Source: Duganella radicis (GTDB taxonomy: Bacteria; Pseudomonadota; Gammaproteobacteria; Burkholderiales; Burkholderiaceae_D). Taken from it: DNA of 64,000 nt. The notes beneath the pieces were generated by a model, which made no database searches, had not been told where the DNA came from, and was given only the letters and a program-made list of their open reading frames with translations. Below, in pieces: positions 45,374-55,864 of the stretch (its first letter is position 1; every line of letters starts with the position of its first letter). The position numbers were made by a program, and so were the translations under genes. The stretch covers positions 186,001 to 250,000 of the forward strand of contig NZ_WNKY01000001.1 in NCBI RefSeq assembly GCF_009720825.1, in the 5' to 3' direction.

Positions 45374-47287
45374 ATGTTTGAATTTATTCGTACCCATCAA
45401 CGCTTGATGCAGATTTTCCTGGCCATCATCATCGTGCCATCGTTTGCATTTGTCGGTATCGGCAGTTACAAGAGCTTTGGCGATGACGCCGGCACCATCG
45501 CCAAAATCGATGGCAAGCCGCTGACCCAGCAGGAGTTCGATAACGCCGTGCGCAACCAGCTGGACACTTACCGCCAGCGCCTGGGCGCACAGTTCGACCA
45601 GAAGATGTTCGACACTCCTGAGTTCAAGCAAAACGTGCTGGACCAACTGATCGCCCAGCGCGCCATCGCCGCCGAAGTGATCCACGCCAACCTGAACGTG
45701 ACCGACGCCCAGCTGCAAAAAGCCATCGTCGACATGTTTGGCGGCCCGGCCAACTTCAATATGGACACCTACAAGCAGGTGCTGGCCGCGCAAGGCCTGC
45801 GCCCGGTCGACAACGACGCCCGCATGCGCCGCGAACTGGCCCTGCAACAGCTGGCCGTGGCCATCGAAGGCACCGGTTTCGCGCCGCGCACCGTGGCCAA
45901 GTCGCTGTCGGACATCGCCGCCCAGGAGCGCGAAGTGCAGGAGCTGCAATTGCCGGTGGCCGACTTCGTGCCGCAGGTGAAGGTGACCGACGAAATGGTC
46001 AAGGCTTTCTACGACAAGAACGCCAAGCAGTTCGAAGTGCCTGAGCAGGCCAGGATCGAATACGTGGTGTTTAATAACGATGCCGTGCTGAGCCAGGTGA
46101 GCGTGACCGACGCCGAAGTGTCGGACTACTACAGCAAGAACAGCGCGCAGTTCACCACGCCGGAAGTCCGCCGCGCCAGCCACATCCTGGTGGAAGTGAA
46201 GAAGGGCGCCAGCGCCGCCGACACCGCGACCGCCAAGGCCAAGGCCGAAGCCATCCTGGCCGAAGTGCGCAAGGCGCCGGCCGATTTCGCCAAGATCGCC
46301 AAAGCCAAGTCGGACGACAAGGGTTCGGCCGAGCAGGGCGGCGACCTGGGTGTGGTGGAAAAAGGCATGTTCGTGGCGCCAGTGGAAAGCGGCATCAACA
46401 AGCTCAAGCAAGGCGAGATCAGCGATCTGGTGCAGTCGGAATTCGGCTTCCACATCCTGACCGTGACCGAACTGAAGCCAGCCGTGGTCAAGCCGCTGGA
46501 CGTGGTGAAGAACGACGTGGCCGAACTGCTGAAAAAGCAGAAGGCCTCCAAGAAGTATTCGGAAATGGCTGAAACCTTCACCAACACCGTCTACGAGCAG
46601 TCGGACAGCCTGAAGCCGGTGGCCGACAAGCTGGGCCTGAAGATCGAGACCGCCGCCAATGTGTCGCGCAATCCATCGCCTGTCGCCGGTGCCGCGCCGT
46701 ACAACAACGCCAAGTTCCTGGCCGCGCTGTTCTCGAACGACTCGCTGACCAGCAAGCGCAACACCGAAGCGGTGGAAACCGCGCCGAGCACCCTGGTGGC
46801 CGGCCGCATCGTTGAGTTCAAGCCTGCGACCAAGCGCCCGCTGGCCGAAGTCGATGCGCAGATCCGTCAGCGCGTGACCATCGAAGAAGCCGCCAAGCTG
46901 GCCGCCAAGGCTGGCGAAGAGAAACTGGCCGCCTTCAAGAAGTCGGGCGACGCGACCGGTTTCGGTCCCGCCAAGCTGGTGTCGCGCTCCAAGCCTGAAG
47001 GCATCAATGGCCTGGCCCTGCAAGCTGTCATGAAAGCAGATACCACCAAGCTGCCAGCCTACGTGGGTGTGGACGTGCCTGGCCTGGGTTATGGCCTGTA
47101 CCGCGTCGGCAAAGTGCAACAACCGGCCCAGCAGGACGAAGCCCAGCGCAAGAACGAAGCTGAGCAGATCGGCAACCTGATGGCCCAGCAAGAGATGGCG
47201 CAGTACATCGAGCTGCTGAAACAGAAAGCCAAGGTCAAAGTGTTGAAGCCGATTGCATCGGCAACCACGGTAACCGAAGTGAAGTAA
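45374..47287 (+). CDS. ppiD: peptidyl-prolyl cis-trans isomerase PpiD
   Basis: 637 residues. The N-terminus MFEFIRTHQRLMQIFLAIIIVPSFAFVGI is a membrane anchor, followed by a SurA-N-like chaperone region. A parvulin domain follows (about 260-360; RRASHILVEVKKGAS, GDLGVVEKGMFVAPVE, SEFGFHILTVTE), then a long C-terminal helical part. PpiD is a periplasmic folding factor attached to the inner membrane near the Sec exit. The position after hupB and the tRNAs is conserved in this group. Confidence 0.95.
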   Translation: MFEFIRTHQRLMQIFLAIIIVPSFAFVGIGSYKSFGDDAGTIAKIDGKPLTQQEFDNAVRNQLDTYRQRLGAQFDQKMFDTPEFKQNVLDQLIAQRAIAAEVIHANLNVTDAQLQKAIVDMFGGPANFNMDTYKQVLAAQGLRPVDNDARMRRELALQQLAVAIEGTGFAPRTVAKSLSDIAAQEREVQELQLPVADFVPQVKVTDEMVKAFYDKNAKQFEVPEQARIEYVVFNNDAVLSQVSVTDAEVSDYYSKNSAQFTTPEVRRASHILVEVKKGASAADTATAKAKAEAILAEVRKAPADFAKIAKAKSDDKGSAEQGGDLGVVEKGMFVAPVESGINKLKQGEISDLVQSEFGFHILTVTELKPAVVKPLDVVKNDVAELLKKQKASKKYSEMAETFTNTVYEQSDSLKPVADKLGLKIETAANVSRNPSPVAGAAPYNNAKFLAALFSNDSLTSKRNTEAVETAPSTLVAGRIVEFKPATKRPLAEVDAQIRQRVTIEEAAKLAAKAGEEKLAAFKKSGDATGFGPAKLVSRSKPEGINGLALQAVMKADTTKLPAYVGVDVPGLGYGLYRVGKVQQPAQQDEAQRKNEAEQIGNLMAQQEMAQYIELLKQKAKVKVLKPIASATTVTEVK

Positions 47288-47295
47288 GTTTGAAG

Positions 47296-47323
47296 AAAGG
47301 GCCGCTGGAAACAGCGGCCCTTT
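47296..47323. terminator. bidirectional terminator between ppiD and mnmH
   Basis: AAAGGGCCGCTG (47296-47307) pairs with CAGCGGCCCTTT (47312-47323) around a GAAA loop, with T-runs reading both ways. It abuts the mnmH stop codon. Confidence 0.88.
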
Positions 47324-48379
47324 TTACATGGCGATGAGCTGGCGCGCGGCGGCGGCAAAAGCCTCGTCGCTGATGTCGTCCAGTTGCAGCGGCAGCGCTT
47401 GCGCGTAGCGGATGAAGTTGCGGTCGATGGAGCGCAGGTAGGCGGGGTCGTAGTGCTGGGCCAGCAGTTCGTCGACCAGCTCGGGCATCTGGCCGGCTTG
47501 CGACATGGCTTGCCAGTGGACGATCTTCTCACGCCCGTGCAACTGGGTCAGGTGCTCCAGCTGGCCGTTCAGCGTTTCCGGGCTGGCCAGGAAGTGGTCG
47601 TAGTCTTCCATCAGCAGGCGCACACGATTGGCGCGCGACAGCGTCATGGCGATGCAGTCGGAGGCGCGCATGGCGTCCATCAGCGCGGCCGGCACGCGCA
47701 GGTTGCCGACCTTCTTGCTTTCCGCCTCCACATACACCGGACGCGCCGGATCGAAGCGGCGCAGCACATTCCAGATCATGGTTTCAAACGCCTTCTGGCT
47801 CGGCTGGGGTTGCGACGGCAGATGGCCCAGCACCGAGCCCCGATGCGCGGCCAGTTGTTCCAGATCCAGCACTTGCGCGCCGTGCGCGGCCAGCACTTCC
47901 AGCAGGCGGCTCTTGCCGCTGCCGGTAGTGCCGCACACCACCTTGAATTGCAGTTGCGGCGGCTGCTCCAGCGCCGCGTTGACCTCCTGCCGGAACGCCT
48001 TGTAGCCGCCTTCCAGCTGCACCACCGGCCAGCCGATCTTGGCCAGGATGTGCGCCATCGAGCCGCTGCGGTTGCCGCCGCGCCAGCAGTAAATCAGCGG
48101 CCGCCATTCGCGCGGCTTGTCGATCCACAGGTCTTCGACGTAGGCCGCGATATTCCTGGCGACCAGCGCCGCGCCCACTTTCTTGGCCTCGAACGAGCCG
48201 ACTTGCTTGTACATGGTGCCGACGCGGATGCGCTGCTCGTCGTCCAGCACCGGCGCGTTGATGGCGCCGGGCAGGTGATCGAGCGCGAACTCGCCGGGGC
48301 TGCGGGCATCGATGATGGCGTCAAAGGTGTCGAGCTGGGACAGCACCTGTTCGATGCTCAGGATTTCAGGGTACTTCAT
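47324..48379 (-). CDS. mnmH: tRNA 2-selenouridine/geranyl-2-thiouridine synthase MnmH
   Basis: 351 residues. An N-terminal rhodanese domain (DAIIDARSPGEFALDHLPGA, active-site cysteine in LIYCWRGGNRSGSM) is followed by a P-loop domain (GTTGSGKSRLLE). MnmH replaces sulfur by selenium at the wobble uridine of some tRNAs, via a geranylated intermediate. The start overlaps the end of tesA by 4 bases, so the two are co-translated. selD, which supplies selenophosphate, is not in the window. Confidence 0.94.
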   Translation of the reverse strand: MKYPEILSIEQVLSQLDTFDAIIDARSPGEFALDHLPGAINAPVLDDEQRIRVGTMYKQVGSFEAKKVGAALVARNIAAYVEDLWIDKPREWRPLIYCWRGGNRSGSMAHILAKIGWPVVQLEGGYKAFRQEVNAALEQPPQLQFKVVCGTTGSGKSRLLEVLAAHGAQVLDLEQLAAHRGSVLGHLPSQPQPSQKAFETMIWNVLRRFDPARPVYVEAESKKVGNLRVPAALMDAMRASDCIAMTLSRANRVRLLMEDYDHFLASPETLNGQLEHLTQLHGREKIVHWQAMSQAGQMPELVDELLAQHYDPAYLRSIDRNFIRYAQALPLQLDDISDEAFAAAARQLIAM

Positions 48380-49014
48380 TTTGCCTTGATGGTTTTTTGC
48401 AGGGTAGGCCAGATATTGGCCAGGATAATCGGATGCGCTTCGGCCAGCGGATGCAGGCGGTCGGGCTGGAACAGCTGCGGCTTGTCGGCCACGCCATCGA
48501 GCATGAAAGGCACCAAGGGCGCCTTGATGTCCTTGCTCAGCGTGCCGTACATGGCGAAGAACTTATCGGCATAGTCGCGCCCATAGTTGGGCGGCATGCG
48601 CATGCCGATCAACATCACCTTGGCGTCGGCCTTGGCGGCGGCCTCGCTCATGGCGCGCAGATTGGTCTGGGCGGCGGCCACCGGCAGGCCGCGCAGGCCG
48701 TCGTTGGCGCCCAGTTCGATCACCACCAGATCGGGCTTGTACTTGCTCAGCAGGGCGGGCAGGCGCGAGCGGCCGCCGCTGGTGGTCTCGCCGCTGACGC
48801 TGGCGTTGACCAGCACCGCCTCGATATTGTTCTGCTTGAGTTTTTGCTCGGCCAGCGCCACCCAGCCGGTGCCGCGCGCGAGGCCGTACTCGGCAGACAA
48901 ACTATCCCCGAGCACAAGCACGGTTTTTGGTGCAGAATAGGCGCTCGCCGCTGCCGATAACAAGAGCAGGGCGGCCAGTGATTTTCCAGATAAACGTTTA
49001 AACATATTCAGCAT
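48376..49014 (-). CDS. tesA: SGNH-family esterase/arylesterase (TesA-like)
   Basis: 212 residues. A signal peptide (KSLAALLLLSAAASAYSA) is followed by block I VLGDSLSAEYGL with the nucleophile Ser, GRSRL, GANDGLRG, and the terminal DRLHP with the catalytic Asp and His. TesA is a periplasmic thioesterase/lysophospholipase I. ATG 49014 is chosen because AGGA lies 9 bases upstream; ATG 49005 is also possible. It is divergent from the YbbA-type ATPase, the order also found in E. coli. Confidence 0.93.
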   Translation of the reverse strand: MLNMFKRLSGKSLAALLLLSAAASAYSAPKTVLVLGDSLSAEYGLARGTGWVALAEQKLKQNNIEAVLVNASVSGETTSGGRSRLPALLSKYKPDLVVIELGANDGLRGLPVAAAQTNLRAMSEAAAKADAKVMLIGMRMPPNYGRDYADKFFAMYGTLSKDIKAPLVPFMLDGVADKPQLFQPDRLHPLAEAHPIILANIWPTLQKTIKAK

Positions 49015-49093
49015 GCCCGATTTTCCTAATGCGTCTTCACATTTCATGCCGGACGGTCCGGCCTTGGCGGCATCGTCGCCGGCGGCGGCAACG

Positions 49094-49762
49094 TCCATGC
49101 ATGCGGCCATCGCGGTCAGCGGGTTGGCCAAGCGGGTTGCCGACGCCAGCGGCGAACTGACGATTTTGCACGAGGTGGATTTTACCGTGCAAAAGGCAGA
49201 GACGCTGGCCATTGTCGGCGCCTCGGGCTCCGGCAAGTCGACTTTATTGGGTTTACTGGCCGGTCTGGACACGCCCAGCGCCGGTAAAGTGGTGCTGGAG
49301 GGTGTAGACATTTATGCACTGGACGAGGACGGCCGCGCCGCGCTGCGCAAGGAAAAGCTGGGCTTTGTGTTCCAGTCCTTCCAGCTGCTGGCGCATCTGA
49401 CGGCACTGGAAAACGTCATGCTGCCGCTGGAGCTGGCCGGCGTGCCGCAGGCGCGCGAGCGGGCCGAGGCCATGCTGGCGCGCGTCGGCCTGTCCAGCCG
49501 CTTGAAACATTATCCGAAATACCTGTCCGGCGGCGAGCAGCAGCGCGTCGCCCTGGCGCGCGCCTTTGTGACCGAGCCGCCCTTGCTGTTTGCCGACGAG
49601 CCGACCGGCAGCCTGGACGCGGCCACCGGCGAAGCGGTGATTCAGTTGATGTTCGAGTTGAATCAGCAGCACGGCTCCACGCTGGTGCTGGTCACGCACG
49701 ATCAGGCCATGGCGGCCCGTTGCGGCCGCACCGTCACCATCGCCGCCGGCCGGCTGGTTTAA
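49094..49762 (+). CDS. ABC transporter ATP-binding protein, YbbA/LolD-like
   Basis: 222 residues from ATG 49094. Walker [11 protein letters not shown]-loop FVFQSFQLL, signature [15 protein letters not shown], Walker B LLFADEPT, and the H-loop histidine in VLVTHDQ are all present. Homologues typically begin near here; the frame is also open from ATG 49013, but that start would overlap the ATG of tesA on the other strand and has no ribosome binding site. The partner permease (YbbP in E. coli) is not downstream; nnrD follows on the other strand with a 4-base overlap. Confidence 0.88.
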   Translation, partial: SMHAAIAVSGLAKRVADASGELTILHEVDFTVQKAETLAIVGASGSGKSTLLGLLAGLDTPSAGKVVLEGVDIYALDEDGRAALRKEKLGFVFQSFQLLAHLTALENVMLPLELAGVPQARERAEAMLARVGLSSRLKHYPKYLSGGEQQRVALARAFVTEPPLLFADEPTGSLDAATGEAVIQLMFELNQQHGSTLVLVTHDQAMAARCGRTVTIAAGRLV

Positions 49763-51264
49763 CGCGCGTGATGCTGGACCATGCGGTTCAGCGCCACGCG
49801 GATGGCCGGAAGCAGCTCTCCGGCCGTCAGGCCGATCGGGCCTGTGCCCTCGGTCACCAGCACGTCGGCCGCCATGCCGTGCAGCCAGACCGCCGCCAGC
49901 GCCGCTTCCCATTGCGGCCAGCCTTGCGCCAGCAGCGCGCCACATAGTCCCGCCAGCACATCGCCGGTGCCGGCCGTGGCCAGCGCCGGATTGCCGGTGG
50001 TATTGATGACGGCATTGCCATTCGGCGCGGCGATCACCGTGCCCGATCCCTTCAACACCACCACCGCGTGCAGGCGCGAGGCCAGCTCGCGCGCGGCCGC
50101 CAGCCGGTCCAGCTGCACGGCGGCGGCGCTGCGGCCCAGCAGCCGCGCCGCCTCCAGCGGGTGCGGCGTCAGTACCACGGCCGCGGGACGCAGGGCCAGC
50201 GCGCTTTGCAGCGCCGCGTCGGCGGCCAGCAGGTTGAGCGCATCGGCATCGGCCACCAGCGCGCTGCCGCAGCCAATCGCGCGCGCCAGCAGTTCCTGTG
50301 CATGGGCGCCGTTGCCCAGGCCCGGCCCGGCCACCAGCGTCGCCAGGCTCAGATCAAACTCGCCGGCGCTACGGCACATCAGTTCCGGCTGGCCCGGATC
50401 GAAGGCCAGCGGATCGTCGGCAAACAAGGCATAAACACGGCCGGCCCCGCTGTGCAGCGCGGCACGTGCCGCCAGCACCGGCGCGCCGCTCATGCCGCGC
50501 GCACCGCCGATCACCGCCACGTCGCCATAACTGCCTTTGTGCGAGTTGTGGCGGCGCGCGCGCAAGTGGCGGGCAAAGAATTTAACGTCGTTCAGGTGCA
50601 GTGAGGCCGGAGGATAGTGGCTGGCGTCGATGTCCAGCCGCGCGAGGTCCACCAGCCCGGCGTAGTCGCGGCCGTCGCAGGTGTGCAGGCCCGGCTTGTT
50701 GCCGATGAAGGTAATGGTGTGGGTGGCGTGGATGGCGATGCCGTTCGGGCCGACCACGGCGCCGGTGTCGGCATCCAGGCCGCTCGGCACGTCCAGCGAC
50801 AGCACGGTGCAGCGCAACTGGTTGATCTGCTCCGCCAAGGCGCGGAAGGCGCCGTCCAGCGGGCGTTTCAGGCCGATGCCAAACAGGCCGTCCAGCACCA
50901 GGTTCCAGTCCGTGCTGCCGATGTCGGCATCGTCCCATTCGCGGAAGCGGGCGTCGCTGACCTTGGCGCGCTGTAGCGCTTCCGCGCGCTCCGGCGACGG
51001 CGTGCCGCCGGGGGCGAAGTGGATGAGCGTCACTTGCGCGCCGGTGAAGGAAATGTGGGCCGCCGCTTCCAGCGCGTCGCCGCCGTTGTCGCCGGGACCG
51101 GCCAGCACCAGCACGCGCGCATGCGCGGTGGAGAAGGGCAGCAGGTCGAGGGCGGCATTGGCGCTGGCCTGGCCGGCGCGCTGCATCAGGGCGCCGGGCG
51201 GCAGCACGGCGGCTGCGGCCTGTTCGACGGCGCGGATTTCGGCTACGGAGTAGAGGGGATTCAT
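49759..51264 (-). CDS. nnrD: bifunctional NAD(P)H-hydrate epimerase/dehydratase
   Basis: 501 residues with two domains. YjeF-N (about 1-215) has [15 protein letters not shown] and [11 protein letters not shown]. The ribokinase-like dehydratase (about 225-495) has [33 protein letters not shown] and [20 protein letters not shown]. The enzyme repairs damaged hydrated NADH and NADPH: the first half interconverts the epimers, the second dehydrates with ADP or ATP. It is convergent with the ABC ATPase and divergent from the oxoprolinase gene. Confidence 0.95.
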   Translation of the reverse strand: MNPLYSVAEIRAVEQAAAAVLPPGALMQRAGQASANAALDLLPFSTAHARVLVLAGPGDNGGDALEAAAHISFTGAQVTLIHFAPGGTPSPERAEALQRAKVSDARFREWDDADIGSTDWNLVLDGLFGIGLKRPLDGAFRALAEQINQLRCTVLSLDVPSGLDADTGAVVGPNGIAIHATHTITFIGNKPGLHTCDGRDYAGLVDLARLDIDASHYPPASLHLNDVKFFARHLRARRHNSHKGSYGDVAVIGGARGMSGAPVLAARAALHSGAGRVYALFADDPLAFDPGQPELMCRSAGEFDLSLATLVAGPGLGNGAHAQELLARAIGCGSALVADADALNLLAADAALQSALALRPAAVVLTPHPLEAARLLGRSAAAVQLDRLAAARELASRLHAVVVLKGSGTVIAAPNGNAVINTTGNPALATAGTGDVLAGLCGALLAQGWPQWEAALAAVWLHGMAADVLVTEGTGPIGLTAGELLPAIRVALNRMVQHHAR

Positions 51265-51348
51265 GCTGTCATTCTAGCATCTAAATTTCTGCACCGGCGA
51301 CAGATGCACAGCACTACAATAGATGCTTCACAACGAGTCGAGGCACGC

Positions 51349-54300
51349 ATGGATTGGCAATTCTGGATAGACCGTGGCGGTACGTTCACCGACATCGTGG
51401 CGCGCGCGCCCGACGGCCGGCTGCGCACGCTCAAGCTGCTATCCGAGAATCCCGAGCACTATGCCGACGCCGCCATTGCCGGCATCCGCCAGTTGATGGG
51501 CGTGGCCAAGGGCAAGCCGATTCCGGTGGAGCAGATCGGCGCGGTCAAGATGGGCACCACGGTAGCCACCAATGCGCTGTTGGAGCGCAAGGGCGAACCG
51601 ACCGCGCTGGCCATCACGCGCGGCTTCCGCGATGCGCTGCGCATCGCTTACCAGAACCGTCCGCGCCTGTTCGACCGCCGCATCCTGCTGCCGGAGCTGC
51701 TGTACAGCCATGTGGTCGAGATCGACGAGCGCGTGGGCGCGCATGGCGACACGGTCACCGCGCTGGACCTGACCGCGGCGCGCGCGGGCCTGGCGCAAGC
51801 CTACGACATGGGCTTGCGTTCGCTGGCCATCGTCTTCATGCACGGCTACCGTTATCATGCGCATGAGACCAAGGTGGCCGACCTGGCGCGTGAAATCGGC
51901 TTCACGCAGGTATCGGTGTCGCATGAAATCAGCCCGATGATGAAGCTGGTGGCGCGTGGCGATACCACGGTGGTCGATGCGTATTTGTCGCCCATCCTGC
52001 GCCGCTATGTGGACCAGGTGGCGCAGGAGCTGCCGGGTGTGAACCTGCAATTCATGCAGTCCAACGGCGGCCTGACCGATGCGCGCGCCTTCCAGGGCAA
52101 GGACTCGATCCTGAGCGGCCCGGCTGGCGGCATCGTCGGCATGGTGCGTGCCTCCAAACTGGCCGGCTTCGACAAGGTGATCGGCTTCGATATGGGCGGT
52201 ACCTCGACCGATGTGTCGCATTATTCGGGCGAGTTTGAGCGCGTGTTCGAAACCCAGGTGGCCGGCGTGCGCATGCGTGCGCCGATGATGAGCATCCACA
52301 CGGTGGCTGCCGGCGGCGGTTCGATCCTGCACTTTGACGGCAGCCGCTATCGCGTGGGGCCGGACAGCGCCGGCGCCAATCCGGGACCGGCCAGTTACCG
52401 GCGCGGCGGACCGCTCGCGGTCACCGACTGCAACGTCATGCTGGGTAAAATCCAGCCGCAGCACTTTCCGCAGCTGTTTGGCACGGATGGCAAGCAGCCG
52501 CTCGATGCGGATGCGGTGCGGCAGCGCTTCGCCGGGGTGGCCGCGCAGATCGTCGCCGCCACCGGCAAGGAGACCACGCCGGAGCAGGTGGCGGAGGGCT
52601 TCCTCGATATCGCGGTTGGCAATATGGCCAACGCCATCAAGCAGATTTCGGTGCAGCGCGGGCATGATGTGACCGAGTACGCGCTGACCAGCTTTGGCGG
52701 CGCCGGCGGGCAGCACGCCTGCCTGGTGGCCGATGCGCTGGGCATGAAGACCGTGTTCGTGCATTCGCTGGCCGGTGTGATGTCGGCCTACGGCATGGGC
52801 CTGGCCGACCAGACAGCGATGCGCGAAGCGGCCGTTGAACTGCGCTTGAGCGAGGCCGCGATGCCCGATCTGGAGGCGCGCTTGCACGCGCTGGGCCGCC
52901 AGGCACGTTCGGACTTGCATCATCAACAGGTTGAAGATGAACGCATATCGCTGATCAGCCGCGTGCATCTGCGCTACGAGGGCACGGATACGGCGTTGAT
53001 CGTGTTGCTGGATACGGTGGAGAGCATGCAGCAGCAGTTCGAGGCCGCATACCGCAAGCGCTATTCTTTCCTGATGCCGGCACGTGCGCTGATCGTGGAG
53101 GCGGTGTCGGTGGAGGCGATCGGCAAGTCCGATGCGCCGTCCGAAGCGGTGGAGCCGGCGCCGCGCCGCGTGTCCGGCCTGACGCCGCATACGGTGGTGC
53201 CGATGTACACCGGCGGCAAATGGCGGCAAACCAGTTTGTATCAACGCTCGGCCACACGCATTGGCGACATCGTCAAAGGCCCGGCGATTATCGCCGAGGC
53301 CAATGCCACCACCATCGTGGAAGCGGGCTGGCAGGCCGAGGTCACGCTGCATGATCACTTGGTGTTGAAGCGCGTGGCGGCCTTGCCGGAGCGGCGCGCC
53401 ATCGGCACCACCGCCGATCCGGTGATGCTGGAGATTTTCAATAATCTGTTAATGTCGATCGCCGAGCAAATGGGGCTGCGCTTGCAGAACACCGCCTACT
53501 CGGTGAACATCAAGGAGCGGCTGGACTTCAGCTGCGCCATCTTCGACGCGGACGGCAACCTGATCGCCAACGCGCCGCACATGCCGGTGCATCTGGGCTC
53601 GATGGGTGAGAGCATCAAGACGGTGATGCGCGAGAACGCGGGCCGCATGCGCGCCGGTGATGTCTTCATGCTCAATGATCCGTACAACGGCGGCACGCAT
53701 TTGCCGGATGTGACGGTGATTACGCCGGTGTTCGATGCGGCCGGCGCACAGATCCTGTTCTATGTCGGCTCGCGCGGCCACCACGCGGACATCGGCGGCA
53801 CCACGCCAGGTTCGATGCCGCCGGATTCGCGCGTGATCGAGGAAGAGGGGGTGTTGATCAATAACTTCAAGCTGGTGGATGGCGGCCAGTTGCTGGAGGC
53901 GGAGACGCGCGCCTTGCTGGCCGGTGCACAGTACCCGGCACGCAATCCGGACCAGAACATGGCCGATCTGCGCGCGCAGATCGCCGCCAATCAGAAGGGC
54001 GTCGAGGAACTGCACAAGATGGTGGCGCATTTCGGTCTTGATGTGGTGCAGGCTTACATGGGCCATGTGCAGGATAACGCCGAGGAGGCGGTGCGGCGCG
54101 TGATCAGCGCCTTGAGGGATGGCGCGTTCACGCTGCCGCTGGATAATGGCGCGCGGATCCAGGTGGCGGTGCGGGTGGATCAGGCGTCGCGCAGCGCGGA
54201 GATTGATTTCACGGGCACCTCGGCGCAGCTGGAGAACAATTTCAACGCGCCGTCGGCGGTGTGCATGGCGGCGGTGCTGTATGTGTTCCGCACGCTGGTG

Positions 54301-54945
54301 GATGACGAGATTCCGTTGAACGCCGGTTGCCTCAAACCCTTGAAGGTGCTTATCCCGCAAGGCTCGATGCTGAATCCTCACTATCCCGCCTCGGTGGTGT
54401 CGGGCAATGTGGAGACGTCGACCTGCATCACCAATGCGCTGTATGGCGCGCTGGGTGTGATGGCGGCGGCGCAGGGCACCATGAACAATTTCACCTTCGG
54501 GAATGCGAAGTATCAGTATTACGAAACCATCAGCGGCGGCTCCGGCGCCGGCGACGGTTTCGACGGCACGAGCGTGGTGCAGACCAATATGACCAACTCG
54601 CGCCTGACCGATCCGGAGATACTGGAGTTCCGTTTCCCGGTGCGTCTGGATAGCTACGAAATCCGCGAAGGCAGCGGCGGGGCGGGGCGCTGGCATGGCG
54701 GCAATGGCGGCGTGCGCAAGGTGCGTTTCCTGGAGCCGATGACGGCGGCCATCCTGTCCAACAATCGCATTCATGCGCCGTTCGGCATGGCCGGCGGCGA
54801 GCCGGGTGCGCTGGGGCGCAACAGCGTGCAGCGCGCGGATGGCCGCGTGGAGGTGCTGGGCCACATCGGCAAGACCGATATGCAGCCGGGCGATGTGTTC
54901 ATCATCGAGACGCCGGGTGGCGGTGGATTCGGTTCGTCAACGTAA
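51349..54945 (+). CDS. 5-oxoprolinase-type hydantoinase A/B fusion
   Basis: 1198 residues. The N-terminal HyuA half (about 1-690) has the ATPase-type motif [28 protein letters not shown] and [13 protein letters not shown]. The C-terminal HyuB half (about 700-1198) has [39 protein letters not shown] and the terminal TPGGGGFG. A fused protein of this length is typical of ATP-dependent 5-oxoprolinase (5-oxoproline to glutamate) in the glutathione cycle. ATG 51349 gives the family N-terminus; the open frame back to 51019 lies over nnrD and is false. Confidence 0.93.
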   Translation: MDWQFWIDRGGTFTDIVARAPDGRLRTLKLLSENPEHYADAAIAGIRQLMGVAKGKPIPVEQIGAVKMGTTVATNALLERKGEPTALAITRGFRDALRIAYQNRPRLFDRRILLPELLYSHVVEIDERVGAHGDTVTALDLTAARAGLAQAYDMGLRSLAIVFMHGYRYHAHETKVADLAREIGFTQVSVSHEISPMMKLVARGDTTVVDAYLSPILRRYVDQVAQELPGVNLQFMQSNGGLTDARAFQGKDSILSGPAGGIVGMVRASKLAGFDKVIGFDMGGTSTDVSHYSGEFERVFETQVAGVRMRAPMMSIHTVAAGGGSILHFDGSRYRVGPDSAGANPGPASYRRGGPLAVTDCNVMLGKIQPQHFPQLFGTDGKQPLDADAVRQRFAGVAAQIVAATGKETTPEQVAEGFLDIAVGNMANAIKQISVQRGHDVTEYALTSFGGAGGQHACLVADALGMKTVFVHSLAGVMSAYGMGLADQTAMREAAVELRLSEAAMPDLEARLHALGRQARSDLHHQQVEDERISLISRVHLRYEGTDTALIVLLDTVESMQQQFEAAYRKRYSFLMPARALIVEAVSVEAIGKSDAPSEAVEPAPRRVSGLTPHTVVPMYTGGKWRQTSLYQRSATRIGDIVKGPAIIAEANATTIVEAGWQAEVTLHDHLVLKRVAALPERRAIGTTADPVMLEIFNNLLMSIAEQMGLRLQNTAYSVNIKERLDFSCAIFDADGNLIANAPHMPVHLGSMGESIKTVMRENAGRMRAGDVFMLNDPYNGGTHLPDVTVITPVFDAAGAQILFYVGSRGHHADIGGTTPGSMPPDSRVIEEEGVLINNFKLVDGGQLLEAETRALLAGAQYPARNPDQNMADLRAQIAANQKGVEELHKMVAHFGLDVVQAYMGHVQDNAEEAVRRVISALRDGAFTLPLDNGARIQVAVRVDQASRSAEIDFTGTSAQLENNFNAPSAVCMAAVLYVFRTLVDDEIPLNAGCLKPLKVLIPQGSMLNPHYPASVVSGNVETSTCITNALYGALGVMAAAQGTMNNFTFGNAKYQYYETISGGSGAGDGFDGTSVVQTNMTNSRLTDPEILEFRFPVRLDSYEIREGSGGAGRWHGGNGGVRKVRFLEPMTAAILSNNRIHAPFGMAGGEPGALGRNSVQRADGRVEVLGHIGKTDMQPGDVFIIETPGGGGFGSST

Positions 54946-54952
54946 GTTGACA
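54935..54952. promoter_or_regulatory. operator-like dyad A before the HTH gene
   Basis: CGTCAA-CGTAAG-TTGACA: a 6-6-6 dyad with one mismatch. It shares layout with dyad B (centres 28 bp apart) and its right arm forms the -35 hexamer TTGACA (54947-54952). It overlaps the end of the oxoprolinase coding region. Confidence 0.6.
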
Positions 54953-54975
54953 ATCCGGGATTCGTCAATTAAAGT
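54947..54975 (+). promoter_or_regulatory. promoter of the HTH/Clp-N pair, probably giving a leaderless mRNA
   Basis: TTGACA (54947-54952), 17-base spacer, TAAAGT (54970-54975). The expected start of transcription is at or next to the A of the ATG at 54982, and no ribosome binding site precedes that ATG. Confidence 0.5.
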
Positions 54976-54980
54976 TGACG
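54963..54980. promoter_or_regulatory. operator-like dyad B at the HTH gene start
   Basis: CGTCAA-TTAAAG-TTGACG is a perfect 6-6-6 dyad ending one base before the ATG. It covers the predicted -10 element. Confidence 0.65.
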
Positions 54981-54981
54981 C

Positions 54982-55194
54982 ATGACTGATCTCCATCACC
55001 TGAAGATTCCGGATGCGCCGGGCGACGCTTTGGCGGCCGCCCTGGCGTTGCGCGATCTGGCCGACCAGATCGAGCGCAAGGCGGTTCGGCAGGCGCTGGC
55101 AGACGGTTGGACCTGGGCCCAGATCGCCGAAGCGCTTGGCGTGAGCAAGCAAGCCGCCCACAAAAAGCACGCAGCGAATCTGGCGCGCGGCTGA
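54982..55194 (+). CDS. small HTH DNA-binding protein
   Basis: 70 residues. Short N-terminal helix region, then a helix-turn-helix near residues 40-62 (GWTWAQIAEALGVSKQAAHKK). Two matching dyads overlap its promoter, so autorepression is likely (inference). The next gene, encoding a Clp-N domain protein, starts 13 bases after its stop with a GGAG site between them, so the two form an operon. I do not know a characterised homologue. Confidence 0.8.
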   Translation: MTDLHHLKIPDAPGDALAAALALRDLADQIERKAVRQALADGWTWAQIAEALGVSKQAAHKKHAANLARG

Positions 55195-55207
55195 CCGGAG
55201 ATGAACG

Positions 55208-55750
55208 ATGTTTGCAAAACTGAAGCAACGCTGGCAGGACACACGCACCATCATGAAGTTGTCGCTGGACGCTGAGCAGCGCGCCTTGCGGGAAGGGCAG
55301 CAGCATCCCGGCGCGGAGCATTACACGCTGGCCGCGCTCGATCTGCCCGACGGCAGCGCGCGTCGCGTGTTCGCCCGCATCGGCGCCGACCCCGAAGCCT
55401 ACCGCGCCGCACTCGCCAACCGCCACACCGCCGCCCTCAGCGCCATCGGCCTCGCGGCCGCCAACGCGAACGTCACGCCCGCCGGCGCGTCCTCTGCCGC
55501 CGACGGTCTGGCGCCGCCGGCCGAGCCAACCCTGCTGTTCGACGCACAGCCGTCCGGGCAGACCCTGATGCAAAGCCTGCCGGAGCTGCAACGCCGCTTG
55601 CCGGCGCCGCTGTGCGGTGCGCATGTGCTGCTGGCGGCCGCCGCCATGGCCCACAGTGCCGCCGGCCGCGCCTTCAAGGCCATCGACATCGACCTGCAAG
55701 CCCTCGGCAGCGCCGCCGAAGCCGAGCTGCGCGCCGCCATCCCGTCCTGA
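55208..55750 (+). CDS. Clp N-terminal (R) domain protein
   Basis: 180 residues. The first half (about 20-75; GQQHPGAEHYTLAALDLPD, ARIGADPEAYRAAL) matches the Clp-N repeat of ClpA/ClpC. A second, weaker copy lies at about 125-178 (LCGAHVLLAAAAMAHSAAG). An Ala/Pro-rich linker separates them. There is no AAA+ or protease domain, so it may bind substrates, adaptors or ligands rather than unfold proteins. Partner of the upstream HTH gene; a ligand-sensing or adaptor role is an inference. Confidence 0.72.
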   Translation: MFAKLKQRWQDTRTIMKLSLDAEQRALREGQQHPGAEHYTLAALDLPDGSARRVFARIGADPEAYRAALANRHTAALSAIGLAAANANVTPAGASSAADGLAPPAEPTLLFDAQPSGQTLMQSLPELQRRLPAPLCGAHVLLAAAAMAHSAAGRAFKAIDIDLQALGSAAEAELRAAIPS

Positions 55751-55864
55751 CCGGCCCATCTGGCGATACCCTGGGTGCCGGAATCCGCTACCCCGGATTC
55801 CCGCCTTGCCGCTCCCGGCGGCCGGACGTACAGTTGAATTTTTAACAGGCCGGGAGATCACATC

